Part shown: positions 14,401 through 27,420 of the stretch, piece by piece
How the letters are laid out: each line of letters starts with the position of its first letter
Numbering within the stretch: the stretch's first letter is position 1
NCBI RefSeq assembly: GCF_003590095.1
Contig: NC_039481.1
Span: forward strand, 1,922,001-1,986,000
Length of the DNA stretch: 64,000 nucleotides
Origin: Trichoplusia ni
Taxonomy: Eukaryota; Arthropoda; Insecta; Lepidoptera; Noctuidae
Direction of reading: 5' to 3'
The notes under the pieces: model-generated
The model's database searches: none
What the model saw: the letters and a program-made list of their open reading frames with translations, nothing else
What the model was told of the DNA's origin: nothing
Made by a program: the position numbers and the translations under genes

Positions 14401-17400
14401 TAAGACCTGTCTGAATAAGAACGCTTTCAGAAATTTAGAATATTTTTGTAATTTGATTGTCAAGTGTCAAAGATTTGATGTCGGCAATTTTAAGTTGTGT
14501 TTATCAATACGTTTGAGACCTGAATGAAATTCTTTGGTGTTCTTCTCCTAGTGGTAAATGTTTTATGAAACTTGGGCCGAGAGTGGCTCCTACTGTTGGT
14601 TGTTTCACAGAATAATGGGAGTGTTCTAAAGCCTTATCTTCGAATTCATATCTGTATTTACTTTCCGAATTACGGCAGTGATTCACGTTTGCTTTGTCTG
14701 CGGTATATTGTTGTTTACATTTTCTTTTATGATAAAAAGCGAGATAATGTTACATAGCATTGAAAACACTTATGAAAATTTTAAATCAAAATGTACTGGA
14801 CGTAGTATAAAAATAAATTTCAATGATTTTAGTTAGTTCATTTCACATGTAATCTTAGAACGAACCCGTCATATGTAATGTATCAATGTCATTAAAACAT
14901 CACAGGGTCATCATAATCGGTGATTAATTAGCTCATCACTATTAGATTCAGAAAACATTAAATAAAGCCCCGCAATAACAAATGAACACAAAACACGGGC
15001 ACAACTTAACAAACCAGTATCAAACAACATAGAGTTACAATTACAATGTTGCGTGTCGTGTTACAGCAACGCAACTTGAAGCAGAAGTTCGCAGCGCTGT
15101 TGCGGAGGTTCCGAGTGCCTGAAGAGATGTCGGAGCGCGGCGCGGCGCGAGACACGCATCACGCGCAGCACGATATCGATGAATTGTTCCAGGTTAGTGT
15201 TGTGTAACATGTTGCTGCAACTATTTGACGTACAGACTACGAATTTATGGTATAACTGACATTTTGGTATCAGAAGCGAGAGAACCTCTGTGATTCCGTT
15301 GAAAATAAAATTATATACAAAACTTGCTCATTATCAGCACTACATAAAGTTTACAACAAATAATTGTTTTAGTACAATACACCAGAGCTACAGATCACTT
15401 TACTAAAAATGCAATTTCCTAAATATCATTACTAAACTATTCTGCTCATAATCTCTCAGGAATTAGAGTCTTTATCATGCGGCGAAGGTGAAGATTCAGG
15501 GCCAGACCAGATGGATACCATCAGCATTGGGTCCACCCCCAAGCCCTCGCTCAGGCCGTTCTTCAGCAGCTCCCGAAGCCTCGCCAACCAGGACCACCAC
15601 AGGCATTCCAACGGTACGTACCTAACTGTAACGCATTGTCAGGAATTATAATAATGTTGCCTAGCTCTTGGTCTAACTTTGAAAGATTGTAAACATTATT
15701 TTCCAAATCAACTTTACGAATCTTTGTGATATTGTATTATATTATTATTGTGTAAATTTCTTTTTTTTAATAAATATTTTTTTGTAAACCGTTCTTTTAT
15801 TTGATTTCCCTTTTGGAACCTTTCAAAATTTGCCCTTTAAACACAATTCAATGTTTGGTCTTCAAATATAGACCAGGAGCTGCACGTACACATGTATAGT
15901 CAATCCCATTATTTATAACATGAATATAACTAGTGTATGAACAATATATCAGTAACAGTATTAATTGCCTGAGCATCGAAGCATACATTCGAAGGCAGTG
16001 CATTGTGTGACGTTAACGCTTAACTTTTGTTTTGCTTACATACATACTGAAGTAACGATACATTGAGATATTTTTGTTTTGTTTTGTAACGCTGTGTGCA
16101 TTAGATTAGTTTTTGTGTGAGGTGGAATACACGACCAGATGACACGAACTTTGTTATTGACTCTAGACTTCTAAATAACTGAGGCAATGCCATGGAATAT
16201 GAAGGAAAAAAATCACTTTCCATTTGTAACTAAACAATTTAATAATATTTCACTATAAAACCTAACAAAAACCACATTACAAGTACAAAAATCAAGTTGT
16301 TATATTTAATATCAACTTGTACAAAATACTTGGTGGCGGTATTCCACGTTGCACGTGTGTGTACAAGGCGGCGCATGCGCGGTGGTCCGGCACGCGAGCG
16401 TGGCCAGCGGCGCCGAGCTCAGCGCGCTGCGGGAGCGACACGTCAGCACGCTGCCGCTCACAGGTACGCACTGGCCGCCAAGAACCATGGGGACGGACTG
16501 GGAGACACTGGATGTAGGGAACCGGGACTAATCACGTCACGTCACGTCAATGGAAACACATAAGTAGATCTACTGCATCTAGATGTAGAATGATGAGTTT
16601 TACAGTGAAGAAGACAAAATTAACACTAATCCCTTGCTTGGGTATGGAATTACAATGGGGAAACTTGGGGATCTTTTTTGATATTCTGGCTTATGTCAAT
16701 TTATCTGGAACTGTCGAAGTGTATGAATAATAATAACAATACATTTTTGGACAGTCTTCCATGTTTTGAAAGGATCTAGGATAAAGGTGTCATTAACCAA
16801 TGAAGTGACGTTTATTGTACTAAGAAAATGCTCGTTGAATGAACTCTATATATTTTGAATTGTATCTTACAAGTGTATCGTATCTGGCTACGCCGATCGA
16901 TCGATCTACGCGGCGTAACTTAATAGAAAAGAATTATCAAATGGGAGTAATTATCTAACCATAGCATTAGTAGAAAAATGCTAGCTACTTAGAGCACCAT
17001 TTACCTAAATCTAGTTGAAATAGGGTATAATTATCTCCGGAGCTAGAAAAAATATCCGATTCCGCTGTCCCTAGTCACGACTTAGGCTTTTGGAGGTTCA
17101 TACTTTTAAGGTACTTTCCAATGAAGCGAAGATTTGCGTAGCTAAACCGATTAAAAAGTCTTTTATCTGTGTATAAGCCAAGCTTTATTGCCTTCTATAA
17201 GTACAAACATATCCTGATAGAAAGTTTAGACATTGGTATACATTATATCCTATAGAGACGAAGTCGTAAAATGGCATGAAAGGTTGATATGGAGTATGAA
17301 AAAGACATGTCATGTCAATGTCTGGTATTAATTATAAAGAGTAATGCGACCTTATTTGATTGAGATTGTGAATCTAACTTACCTACAATACATAAAACTT

Positions 17401-20400
17401 ACACTCAACATTTTCTTAAGGTGATCTGCTGTAGCCAACGAAATTCAACATTTCCTCAAGTATTTTGCTCCATTATTGTGATGATTCTTCTCAATAGCAA
17501 AACCTTCTGTCCTGCATTTGTAGCCTCATTATGAGGCTAAGAACATTTTCCAAGACTTTTTGACTCCGAATGAGTGTCAACAATTTGCTCCAAAAAATAG
17601 CCTATTTCTGGAGTTATGAAACAATTTTGAATTTCGCTGACTTCCGCAACCTTAAAAATCTATTTTTATTTTAGTTCCTCGTTTCCGATCTATTTAAGTT
17701 CGTCACAATCTCTATCAATATTATTTTGATACTATTAGCAAGCTTCTGTCTGTTTTATGTTATTTACCACTCATTGCTTACCTTCACCTAACGCTACAAC
17801 AAGTAGCACGATTGCATGGTTTGAAATTTTTAATTATTTTGAAACTTGATCTTTTCATACAAAACTATACAAATGTTAATAATGTTTTTCTTTCAGGAGT
17901 AGCTTATATTTTTATGTTTAGGAATCGTAGCAAAGATTTACAACTTAAAAACAACTTGGTATCCGGAAAACATTTATTTTTGTAAAATGGGTTATTCGTG
18001 AAACGGTACAAGTTACCAAAAACTCACCACTCCGCTTGTTTTGTAGAAGAGGGATCTTTGACCTGCAGAATGACAGAAATGACAAGAGAATAAAATAGGA
18101 ACTGATTTTTATAAGGGTACAAAAATCATTATTTATCTTTGCTGCTCACATTAGAAATCAAACAAACTGCTGGTAAAAGTGAGACATACAGAATCCCACA
18201 ATCCATAGATCTTCAATTCCTATTAGTAGACTAGCAGCAGTACTACTCACTTTATGGTGGTTTGATATTAAATATGAATATGTTACTGTCACCTTAGCAC
18301 CATGTAACCGAGTTGTACCTAATAATTATGAGTCCTAACTACCTAATACTATTTCATTCGCCATGGCTTCATATGTTAACGGTACCTTATGACGTCAGAA
18401 TCCGAAGTGATCCGAAGTTCGGCGGGTGACGAGAGAGCAAGCGACGGCAACAGCGATGGCGACGCGACTATCGATGCGCCCGTGTCCGGCGCCTCTGTAT
18501 CTAGCTCGCCACCTAATGAGACCAAGGTGAGACTGTTTTACCGACCGGAGGACAAATGAGTCCGTCTCTTGTTATTGTGAATTTGGTTGGGATTGTTTCT
18601 TTTAGCGTAAATCCTAGTGGACTTTATTTGATAAGACTATAAGACACTAAATTCTAATTTTAGTGTGACGTAAATATTTCAGAGGAAAATATGTTTTTAC
18701 TTACTTTCTATAGAATATAAGATAAGCATGCTCTTGATTTGAAGGAAAACGTAAATATATCGTTCAAAAGTAAAGAGTTTATTTTCTAACATCTAAGACA
18801 ATTTGCTAACACAGCGCCATCTATTGCATTTTTTCTTACTCCTATAACAATAACCACTTTTCTACAGGACGACAAGCGGTCCCGGCTGTTCCGCAGCGCG
18901 ACGAGCGGCAGTAACCTGACTCCCGGCGGCGGCGTCACGCGCAAGAAGAACTCGCTCGTGGTCGGCGCCGACCGGCCGCTGTCCGTGCACGAGCTGCCCG
19001 CGCAGAGCCCCACCACGCTAGAGGTAGGTAGACTGACACTAGCTATTATCATCCTTTGTCACGATTATATTTAAATTGTGATATTATTAAAAGGAACTGA
19101 TGAAAAAGGACTTTTTGAACGGCTGTTTGACAAAAAAAGTTATATGATTTATAACTTTATGGAAAGAGAGACTTAATTGTACATAAGGCCAACTGCCTGC
19201 GCAACTTAAACTTAATAGTAATTCATTAATAACACTAGAATATTCACATTTAACATATTCCCTTTGACGCCATCTATCAACAGGTTTCCATGCCATCAAG
19301 TCTTGACAAACATCCTAGTATTATGATTTCACAACAAATTCTTACTTGAAACTTTTATGCAACAGTCTCGACGCACATGGGCGGAGCAGGTATCGCGCCT
19401 GCTGGGCGAGGAGGCCGTGGGCCCCGAGTGCGTGGGCGTGTGCGCGGGCGGCGCGGGCGGCGCGGGCGCGGCCGCGGCGGCGCTGCACGCGCTGGGCGCG
19501 CCCGCGCTGCTGGCGCCCTCTGCCGCGCCGGACCCCAGGCCGCTGCTGCATGCGCTGTACTCCAGAGCTAAGCAGTTAGTAGTATAATATTTAACGATAT
19601 TTGAGGTCATGGATATTTGTAGCTGGATCTATAATTGTTGCCTAGACTATAGAGCCGTCGCTTTTTAGAATTGATCCATATTTAAGTAAAAATATGTGAG
19701 CTTAAAGTTTAACTCACAATCCATATTAAAGGAGACTATTTCAATAAATAGCCGCCCTGGGTCATGCTGATTCCTAATTTTATACCTTATTTTATGAACG
19801 TCATATGGCAGATTGCCGCTCTAGAACAAGCACTTTAATGACTCGTTAGATTCTTGTATCATCTTTAATCTACAATTAAAAGAAAATGATCTTATCTAAT
19901 TACATACAACATCTACACTCTGCAGGAGTTCCCGTCGCTCCAACATCCGCGTGGCGATCTGCGGCGGAGACGCTGCCGCCAGCGCCGCGCTGCGGGCTCA
20001 CGCGGAACTAGCCGCGCGACGACCACACGACGCGCCTTCCGTGCGGTTCTACATCATACCTATTGGTGAGTTATAAACATTTATCATATATGATAACGTT
20101 ATTATGTTAGCTAGCTAATGAAGCTATATAAAGTCTGCCCAGATCTTACTAACTACCCAGGATTTGACCGATAATGAAATTGACTAACAACGTCATCATC
20201 AAAGCCTTTTCCCAGTCAGATAGGTAGACGCTTCTTGTACTTGGGTGGTACTTAGGAGCATCCGATTAGACTCTAATCTGACCCCAACAAAATTGGGAGA
20301 AGGCTTTGAGGATGATTTTCATTAGTCTCCCGTTCTACTTTGCTGTACGGCCGGCGGAGGGTCCTAAACTGTACCTGCGAGAAAATTTTCCCACAAAATT

Positions 20401-22962
20401 TTACGTTGTGGAGATAAACCAAATCCTAGCACCAATAATCTGTATGGTTCATCCCGATTCACTAAAACCTTTCAACAAATCACATTTTCGCAGGTCCCAG
20501 CGTAATAGCGCGGCACCTATCAGCGTCGGACGGCGCGTACGCCTCGTTGTTCACGAGTGACTCGTGGGCGAACATCTGCGAGCGCGCCGCCGACGGATCC
20601 GTGCCCGATGCCTCCGAGATGACGTCACGGATCGGCAGGTAAGCCGAATTATACCTTAAAGCTTGGGTTTATGGTCTAAATTGGGTTTTTTGTTAGAACA
20701 AGACAGACAAAAATTAACCTTAACATTTTCAATCATTTATCCAAGAAGCTTAATTTATCTTGAAGGCCTCGGAAAAGAGACAAAATATTGTTGCATCAAA
20801 ATCAAAATATACAGACAGAATGTGGAAGAAAGACAGCTATATTTTCTACCCAATCTACACATGTATGATCTACTTACTGTACACATTTAAAGTTGTTGTC
20901 GTTTCTAGGTATTTAAACAGCATCGGTCCCGTGAACAACGTGCCGATCGGCGAAGCCATGGTCGCGTACAGAGACAAGGCCGGCGACGAGGATTCTAGTC
21001 AGACGTTTGTGCCCTTCATAGCGGTGAGTTAAACAAACGTAACTTTAGTTTAAAGAAAAAGAATTTCATCGTCGTGTCGGGGCTAGTTAAACATTCAATG
21101 AATAGGTAAAAGACACCCAGCCTCAAGACAAGTTATCGTGAACTACACAAACGCTTATGGGTATGGCTTAGTGACTTCAATTCGCACTCTAATGACCTCT
21201 AGGCATCTTAAAACTCGCTTTCGTTGAAAATCTTTTTTTGTTTTACGATATTTTCCTGTGGAAGGATTGGGGAAGGCCTTTGTCCAGCAGTGTGACACAG
21301 TGGTCTAGAAAAAAAAAGATATTTTAGACACAGATTTTTCTTGCATTCAGATAGAACGTGATTTTTTTAACTTCGTTGTCTGGACTGCTTGTAATGCCAC
21401 TTCTTAAAACAAGCATTATTTGTTCGTACCAGGAGGTGCGTGTAGGCTGCAGCGAGGGCGGCGTGTCATCAGTAGAGCTGGACGAGGGCGGGTCCCCTCC
21501 CGCGCGGGCCTCGCCCCCGGCCACGCCCGCGCCGCACGCGCTTTCGGGCATGCACGTGCCCGACCTGTCCGCCGCGCCGCTGCCGCTGCTGGCACGCACC
21601 GAGCCACTAGAACTGCAGCTCGATTACTGGCTGGTATGTACGCACTAACACACATAAAAAGATCTTGATACCGTCGGTCCAAGTATGGGTGACCGTCTAT
21701 GACAACAGTAGTTCCTCCCGGAAAGCACGATCAATTCATCGGCCTATCCTTTTCCCAACTATGTTGAGGTCAGCTTCCAGTCTAACTGGATTCAGCTAAG
21801 TAAGTTTGACAAAGAGCATCTGCCTTACGCCTTAGATTACCTGGGCCACACGAACTCTTAGTTAGATTGGTTTGAAGTTGGTTTCAAGCTTCTGACTACC
21901 CGTAACGACTGTCAAAGATGTATGTATAACAGCCGGGATCCACAATTTAACGTAGATTTCGAAACACGGAGAGACTTGTTACGACAAAGATGGTCCCCAT
22001 CTACGGTCCAAACGCGTCAAGCGTAGCTTAACCTGTGATCGATTCACTTAATGCAGTTATAGCCTATCCACGATAAATTGTGGCTGTTATTTAAACATAA
22101 TTGAAACTCTTTATGGTTTGTTGAGATCGAGAAAGTCTTAAACCCGCACTCTAATACCCCAAGGTACCAGGCCGGCAGACAGACGGCACGGACAGCAAGG
22201 TGACGGTGAAGGCGTCGTTCCGCGCGTTACACGTCACGCGACAGAACGCGCATCTGTGTATCACTTACCTCACTAAGGAGAAGAAGCAAAAGAGTAAGTA
22301 CCTTTGTCTTGAAAATAAGTTATTTAAGAAAGTCAAAATAAAATTCATGAGTGCATAGATAGCCGAGTGGTTGAAGACACCACGCCAAACCCATTGTACG
22401 CGACGTCTGCCGGGTTCAAACCCCACCTAAAACAGGCATTTGAGCAACCCACGAACCCTTTTGCTGAGTTTGGGTTTCTTTGTGCATGTTTGTGACTTGA
22501 ATGTTTGTGAAATATCCCGCGATACAAAGATTATATTTTTTAAATCGGATGTAGAAAACCTCACATCTCAAACAATCGTATTTTTGTTTAGATATGGGCG
22601 GCTTAAATTATATAATTTGCTTTCAGTAATGCGGTTAGGCAAAAAGAAAGAGAAGACAGGTGAAGCTGAAGTCGGTCGCGCGCAGACTGTGGATGGGGTC
22701 GCGCGACTTATATGCTCCGCAAAGAGTTCGCACAACGTGCCGCTCAAAGGTAATATGAAATAAAAAAAAACACTAAAAAGATACGTTACTTAAGTTTCCT
22801 GATTGATATGTACTAAACTGTTATTTTTTATTTGCAGTATACATTGACGGCACAGAACTGAACGGCGTGAAGTTCTTCCAGCTGTCGACGCAGTGGCAGA
22901 CGCACGTCAAGACGTTCCCGGTGGCCACCTGCGGCGCGCCGCTGGCCCCGCCCGAGACCTAA
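5413..22962 (+). CDS. KrT95D: PACS-family phosphofurin acidic cluster sorting protein, 3' eighteen exons (5' end outside window)
   Basis: PACS proteins are cytosolic adaptors that bind phosphorylated acidic clusters of membrane cargo and steer trafficking between endosomes, trans-Golgi, ER and mitochondria. Exons joined by homology and phase: 5413-5640, 8435-8528, 11145-11304, 11694-11833, 12838-12981, 15067-15192, 15460-15613, 16368-16463, 18399-18526, 18868-19023, 19366-19574, 19926-20065, 20494-20638, 20909-21023, 21433-21633, 22164-22293, 22627-22749, 22838-22962 (TAA 22960-22962). They give 870 residues in one frame, against about 890-960 for vertebrate PACS. Visible hallmarks are the furin-binding region (FSLQYPHFVKRDGN; LQRRKKYKNRTILGYKTLA), an acidic segment (SDEEEEGEFSSVEEADD), NLKQKFAALLRRFRVPEE, the middle-region STPKPSLRPFF, and the C-terminal blocks DYWL, RLICSAK and KFFQLSTQW. 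The first exon, encoding the start Met and beginning of the binding region, was not found in 1-5412. Middle exons 12838-12981 and 16368-16463 are poorly conserved in the family and are less certain. Confidence 0.95.
5641..11144. other. PACS introns, 5.6-11.1 kb
   Basis: Two introns around exon 8435-8528. Contents: a fragment at 6934-6975 with CTAGTTTCGGATCAAACCGG (interspersed repeat), a possible conserved noncoding patch at 9930-10065, and the SINE relic at 10915-11035. No coding exon otherwise seen. Confidence 0.5.
10915..11035 (+). mobile_element. degenerate SINE related to the 54.7-kb copy
   Basis: B-box-like GGTTCAGTTCCCGGCC followed by ACAAATATTTTGTGATGAGC and CGCGATCATT, colinear with the element at 54694-54845. 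In the PACS intron before exon 11145. Confidence 0.45.
12982..15066. other. PACS intron, 13.0-15.1 kb
   Basis: AT-rich; the only structured content is the palindromic repeat at 13823-14116. Confidence 0.5.
13823..14116. mobile_element. interspersed repeat with palindromic core
   Basis: Contains an 8-bp perfect inverted repeat AGCGAGAC (14058-14065) / GTCTCGCT (14092-14099), and the block CCGGTTGGGTCCGAAACTAG at about 13926-13945 that recurs elsewhere in this window. The minus-strand ORF across it (97 codons) is most likely fortuitous repeat sequence. Confidence 0.5.
16464..18398. other. PACS intron, 16.5-18.4 kb
   Basis: AT-rich. A GC island at 16895-16920 with TACGCCG / CGGCGTA arms around ATCGATCGAT looks like a small palindromic element; nothing else recognised. 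Confidence 0.45.
19366..19574 (+). CDS. KrT95D: PACS exon with extreme GC content and Gly/Ala expansion
   Basis: This exon aligns with the start of the conserved C-terminal half of PACS (vertebrate DQLNQILVSDAALPE region), here WAEQVSRLLGEE followed by low-complexity GGAGGAGAAAAALHALGAP. It is strikingly GC-rich in an AT-rich neighbourhood. The donor is CA|GTTAGT, ending in phase 2, so that CAG is completed by the first base of the next exon at 19926. The more obvious downstream GTAGTA would put the next exon out of frame. The other strand and frames here are also open by chance because of the base composition, and none looks like a gene. Confidence 0.85.
20190..20315. mobile_element. short inverted-repeat element (MITE-like)
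   Basis: Left arm TCATCATCAAAGCCTTTTCC and right arm GGGAGAAGGCTTTGAGGATGA are inverted repeats bounding about 125 bp within a PACS intron. No coding capacity. Confidence 0.55.
21740..22040 (+). mobile_element. degenerate lepidopteran interspersed repeat
   Basis: Begins TTCCCAACTATGTTGAGGTC and AGCTTCCAGTCTAACTGGAT, and contains TTCTGACTACCCGTAACGAC and CTGTCAAAGATGTATG, a series that recurs widely in moth genomes. It fills most of the PACS intron before exon 22164. Confidence 0.5.
22345..22525 (+). mobile_element. tRNA-derived SINE, copy A
   Basis: A-box-like TAGCCGAGTGGTTGAAG at 22359-22375 and B-box-like GGGTTCAAACCCC about 40 bp later, followed by a non-tRNA tail ending TTGACTTGAATGTTTGTG-like. 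It lies in a PACS intron. A related copy is on the opposite strand at 42935-43075. Confidence 0.65.
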
Positions 22963-24393
22963 CCCGGCCCCGCCCCCTCCCGCTGGCCACGCCCACTCTA
23001 GTTCGTGTCCCCTCGGCTCTCTCCGGCTCCGCTCGGGATCGCGACGCTTTGCTACGAAACGAGGCTCTAATGTTCGTCGCCACGACGAATTGTAAAACGT
23101 TATTTTAAATTATTACGCTGTCGAGCTGCCATGATTATAGCGTGCGCTTTTGTTATGTACCTTGGATTCGTTTCGCGTATCAATTTGTAAATGTATTCCT
23201 GTAGCGTAGTGGCCATATAATCGCATGCTGTATGGTTTGTGTTGTTCAAGCTACATAATGAAGGCTCAAACGCGTTAACTATATCGTCATAGTCATTCAT
23301 TAATTAGTTATCGTATTTAATATATAATGTAGTTGTTATCTGTGTACTCAGTATATATCGAGAAATAATGGTTCGTGACATTTCCAATACGTGTATGTTA
23401 ATTAGGTTAGCGGTGAATGTAGTGTTCGCCGAAGGTGTGCGTGTTGCGGTAAGCTTTGCCGAGTTTGTATGAAATTTTACCGAATCTAAGCTTGCATGTT
23501 CGTCTAAACGTCGCCGAAGCCTGTCGTTGACTAATTGTCTTGCACCGGGATCGGCGAATCTTGTAGTATGAGCTATGGTCGGGAAGTTTGTATTTGTGAG
23601 TGTAGTAACATGTTATTCGAACGAGTATCGTCGGCACATATCAGTATAGGTTCGGTTCGAGTGTTGCGCGCGATTTTATTTTTGATCTGTGATTCGTGAA
23701 TGCAGTTTTTTTAATATCGTAAGGCAATGGAAACGCGTTGTTGCAGTCATATTTTTGTGTAATTTTTATATAAGTGCAGCTAATAGTGCGGTGTTTATAA
23801 TTTTGTACGTCGTAGATGTTTTCAATGAAATGTAGATTTTACATAAACGATTAAATGTTTTTAATTTTAAAAGATATTATAGAGATTATAACTAATATCT
23901 TCCTTATAAATAACCTTGCATCCTTATAAGTCTTCGATTCTTACTTTGTGACCAAGCCAAAATTTTTGATAGTTTAGTCCTGTATTGAAATTCGAAATTA
24001 ATTCCGAGCCAATTTGGGAAGTTATTTTCTATTTCGGCTAGTTTAATTTTGTAGCGGTAATCAGTAGAGGGCGTTAGTAGTACACCCTGCAGGCCAACGA
24101 CTGTCTCATGATATCATAGGGTTATAAACTATATTCTCAAATTTTACATATACTATGTGTAATACTTAGATATAGCTATGTGTGTAATTCAGGTAATGCG
24201 TGTGTGGAAGTATGTCGGTGTGAGCAGAGTATGGTGCAGTCTCGCATTGGAATTTCGACTTTAGTATTAGAGCTTACGGTATGTTTTTCAGTGCGAGATT
24301 TCGCCATAGAATTGGAGATTGTATGAGTGACTGAGGTTTGGCACATCTCGATATTCTGTTGTTGTTTATCGATTTTAATGAAATTTGTAATCG

Positions 24394-24399
24394 AATAAA
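24394..24399 (+). terminator. candidate poly(A) signal for PACS (proximal)
   Basis: AATAAA on the plus strand 1.4 kb after the PACS stop codon. Other copies occur further on, including one at 27981-27986 just before the convergent ACTMAP gene, so the 3' UTR could be anywhere from 1.4 to 5 kb. The sequence alone cannot say which site is used. Confidence 0.4.
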
Positions 24400-25644
24400 A
24401 AATGTGTACCTGCAACTATCGAGATGTAGTCATTATACAGTAATATAGGACTTTCGATAATTTTGGTCTTAGAATAATTATTAAAAAATATATTCCTCAA
24501 TCATTAAAAATATATTAATCAATTTTTATCTAAGAAATAACACGTTGTGTGCATACACACAAAAATAACAAACAATGTGTACGAAATTGGCTAGTAAACG
24601 ATAGTTGCCAATTAAAAACACTAAAAAACGAATTAAAATTGCCAAATTAAATAAATAATAATTTGGTTTAAAACTGAGGTATCATAAAATGGTCTAAGAC
24701 CAATAATATTGGGAGGACTATATCATTGTTACAAAGGGACATACCCCACAAATAATTGGACAATAGTTCGCGTATTAATAAATGTACGCTTTTTCAGAGT
24801 AATAACACTTTATTAAATGTACGCTCCTAGCATAAGACGTGTTATTATAGCATTAGGCCTGTTTACCGTTTTAAATCTAACAGTATGTCATATTCAATAA
24901 TAAGTGGCTTGTACTGACATGTTCTGTGTTGCCCTATCAAAAAAATACTGCATTTTAAGGCACAACTATTAAGTGGTGCGTCTATGAACACAACTGTTGG
25001 GAGGTGAATGAAATTCAAAGAGGTTATAATGCTTGAGGTGATAAATTCATCCTTAATCAGAAAATATTATATTTCAAACAGAACGTAGGTAAGTCACCTA
25101 CCCCGACTAGGCACTATATCTTACAATGCTAGCGACTTGTCCAGTAGTAATAAAATAAACGGTTACAGAAAATCTTTGATAAGTAAAGCTATCATCATTT
25201 AAATGATATTGATAACGAATAATAAAGAGCACAAGGAAAACAACCGTCTAGAACATTACCCCCCTTCTATGCAGTTGGGTAAAAAGGGTGACTAGTGGAA
25301 AAAAAACAAAATTTTACCCAAGACAAATTATAAACTGAATTAATGAATGTTTCATCTACATAATTTCAACACAGACTATGTTAGGACAAGTCAACAGTGT
25401 AAAATAACGTCAATAACAGTTATAACGGATACACAGCAATCTAACTTGGTTTAATTTTACTAAACTACTCTCTAATACTCAACTATCTCTTACTCAGCTA
25501 AGCACTTCAGTGGATTTTGTCTCTCAAAATAGATAACTATGATTTTAACATACGATGTTGCCTTTTGTCAAGTCACTGTTACTAGAAATAATTGGGTGTT
25601 CAACAGCCTGGCACCTAACAAACACTTGGCAACTAAATGTGTAG

Positions 25645-25770
25645 TTAACTAGCTTTAGCCTGTGGCTTCGCCCGCGTAATTGATGGTTATTGTGGCAAAC
25701 AGACGTGGATTTCTCGTTCTGAAGTGTAAGCTATCCCTATCCCAGATTGAAGTCGGTCCAGCAGTTTCCT
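25645..25770. mobile_element. RTE-like or Helitron-like fragment
   Basis: AACTAGCTTTAGCCTGTGGC then TTCGCCCGCGTAATTGATGG, a start typical of common moth repeats, followed by AAGTCGGTCCAGCAGTTTCC. In the PACS 3' interval. Confidence 0.45.
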
Positions 25771-26096
25771 AAAACAGTTCTAGATACTAGATAGCCCAGC
25801 AGAATTAACTTTACATTGATAATATAAGCATGGACTTGACTTTTCTGCATGAATAAGTTATATTTGAGAGACATAATATATCTGTCTAGTGAAGTGTACC
25901 TCTGTACAGGCATTATAGTTTTAACGTTAAATAAATATACTACGTAGTTCCTCTTCGTCACGATCGTAATTGCTTATGTAAATTAGAGCTAAATACAATT
26001 TCAATACGAGTTATATTGCTGTGTACCCACACGCTTGTATGTTGTAATATTTTAAAGTAAATAATGAGCATCTTGTTCAAATTATTATTCTCGGGT

Positions 26097-26215
26097 CTAG
26101 TTATAATATGGGGGATTACTGCAACATCTTAGAGTGATTGTTAGGCATGTGGAAGCAAGACAGCGCGCTACATGAACGTAGAGCGCCGTCCCGTTTTCAC
26201 AACTGCAATAATTAC
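26097..26215. mobile_element. palindromic repeat copy
   Basis: Core arms GACAGCGCGCTAC (26159-26171) and GTAGAGCGCCGTC (26178-26190), an imperfect inverted repeat; flanked by ATTACTGCAACATCTTAGAG, which is also present in altered form at 27310-27345. Confidence 0.5.
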
Positions 26216-27289
26216 TTGTAAGATTGGTATTCCCTATGATCCTTATTTTGAATATTCCATCAAATGAGCGGTACAGACTATACATACCTAGTTAGACATT
26301 TTCATATTTATCCATAATAAAATATAATAATATAAATATTAGAATCTGTACACTGATTTGTCTATCAATAGATTTTTTTTTATTTTATAAGGAGACTTCA
26401 TGGTGAAATATTAGTTTTACTATATTTATATTAATGTACTGTAAACTTCATAATATACCTACCAAAGTATTTTGAAACCCGTTGTAGGTCTTATGAAGTA
26501 TCAAAACCAATTCAGTTGTGAAAGTGATGCGCCCTATCTATACTCCATTTGTTAAGGTACTTAAAAAAGTTTAACAATCTTGGTCTAAAAATAAATCGAA
26601 ACTAAAAACAAGTATAATTTAATGCAACAATAATAACCGAATCAAATATATCACTGAAATAAATCACTCGTTTATTTGTTTTATATGTTGGTATAAAGAG
26701 ATACACCAAGATTTGGATTATATAATATATTTCTTTTTACTTTTTTGAGCACCTAAATAATTGCCACTCTGTCTCTTATAATATAAAGAATAGTTCACAA
26801 TCAGTTTTAAATCTCATGCTTTCTTTACTCTTTCTAATAAGTAGTAAAAGACTTTATACCAAAGTAAAAAATAAACTTCTATCTAAATTAATATTGAGCC
26901 ATAAAAAGTCTCCTATGCTTGAGTTATTATAGTGGCCTAGCCAGACGAATCCATATAATGACATTATCTTATATTTAAGTATTAATCATTATTATGTTTT
27001 AATTCTTTACGTTATTTTGTCAAACATGCGACTCGGGTTGTTTTATGAAAGTTACATGTTTAATCATTATGCAGATGTATGAGAGAAATTAAGAGAAATA
27101 TTGTAAAATAGCAATTGAAAAGTGAAGCGATTTCACTGTTATTCGAAATGTTTAAAATCAAAATTACTACGTTGTCTAAAATATATCCACTTGTTCTGCC
27201 AAATGCGCAGTGTAATTTCATAGACAAATCTCAGAGTTTGCATGTTAAAGATTTTTATATTGTAACATAATTATATTTAGGGTGAGGAT

Positions 27290-27420
27290 ACATTGAGCCA
27301 GAGGCGACATGGAGGACTACCACAACATCTTAAAGCAATATTGTAACAAATTGTGGAAAAGAGACGACGATGTCCTGTGACATGCCGTCTCGCTCTGACA
27401 CAGCAATTATAAATTACTCT
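27290..27420. mobile_element. palindromic repeat copy
   Basis: GAGACGACGATGTC / GACATGCCGTCTC across 27361-27391 forms an imperfect hairpin. Preceded by GACTACCACAACATCTTAAAG, so homologous with the 26.1-kb copy in the PACS-ACTMAP interval. Confidence 0.5.

Noticed and set aside
19342..19610. Several long ORFs on both strands overlapping the PACS GC-rich exon
   Set aside because: They are a by-product of high GC content; only the plus-strand frame that joins neighbouring PACS exons matches the family.
21416..21682. Minus-strand and alternative-frame ORFs over the PACS exon at 21433-21633
   Set aside because: Arg/Ala/Pro-rich shadows of the real exon, with no start context, splice or homology support.
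22164..22171. Second AG acceptor at 22169-22170 for the PACS exon
   Set aside because: Using it shifts the frame by seven bases; the acceptor at 22162-22163 keeps frame and homology.
22360..22425. tRNA gene at 22.36 kb
   Set aside because: A- and B-box are present but the cloverleaf is not intact and the non-tRNA tail marks it as a SINE.
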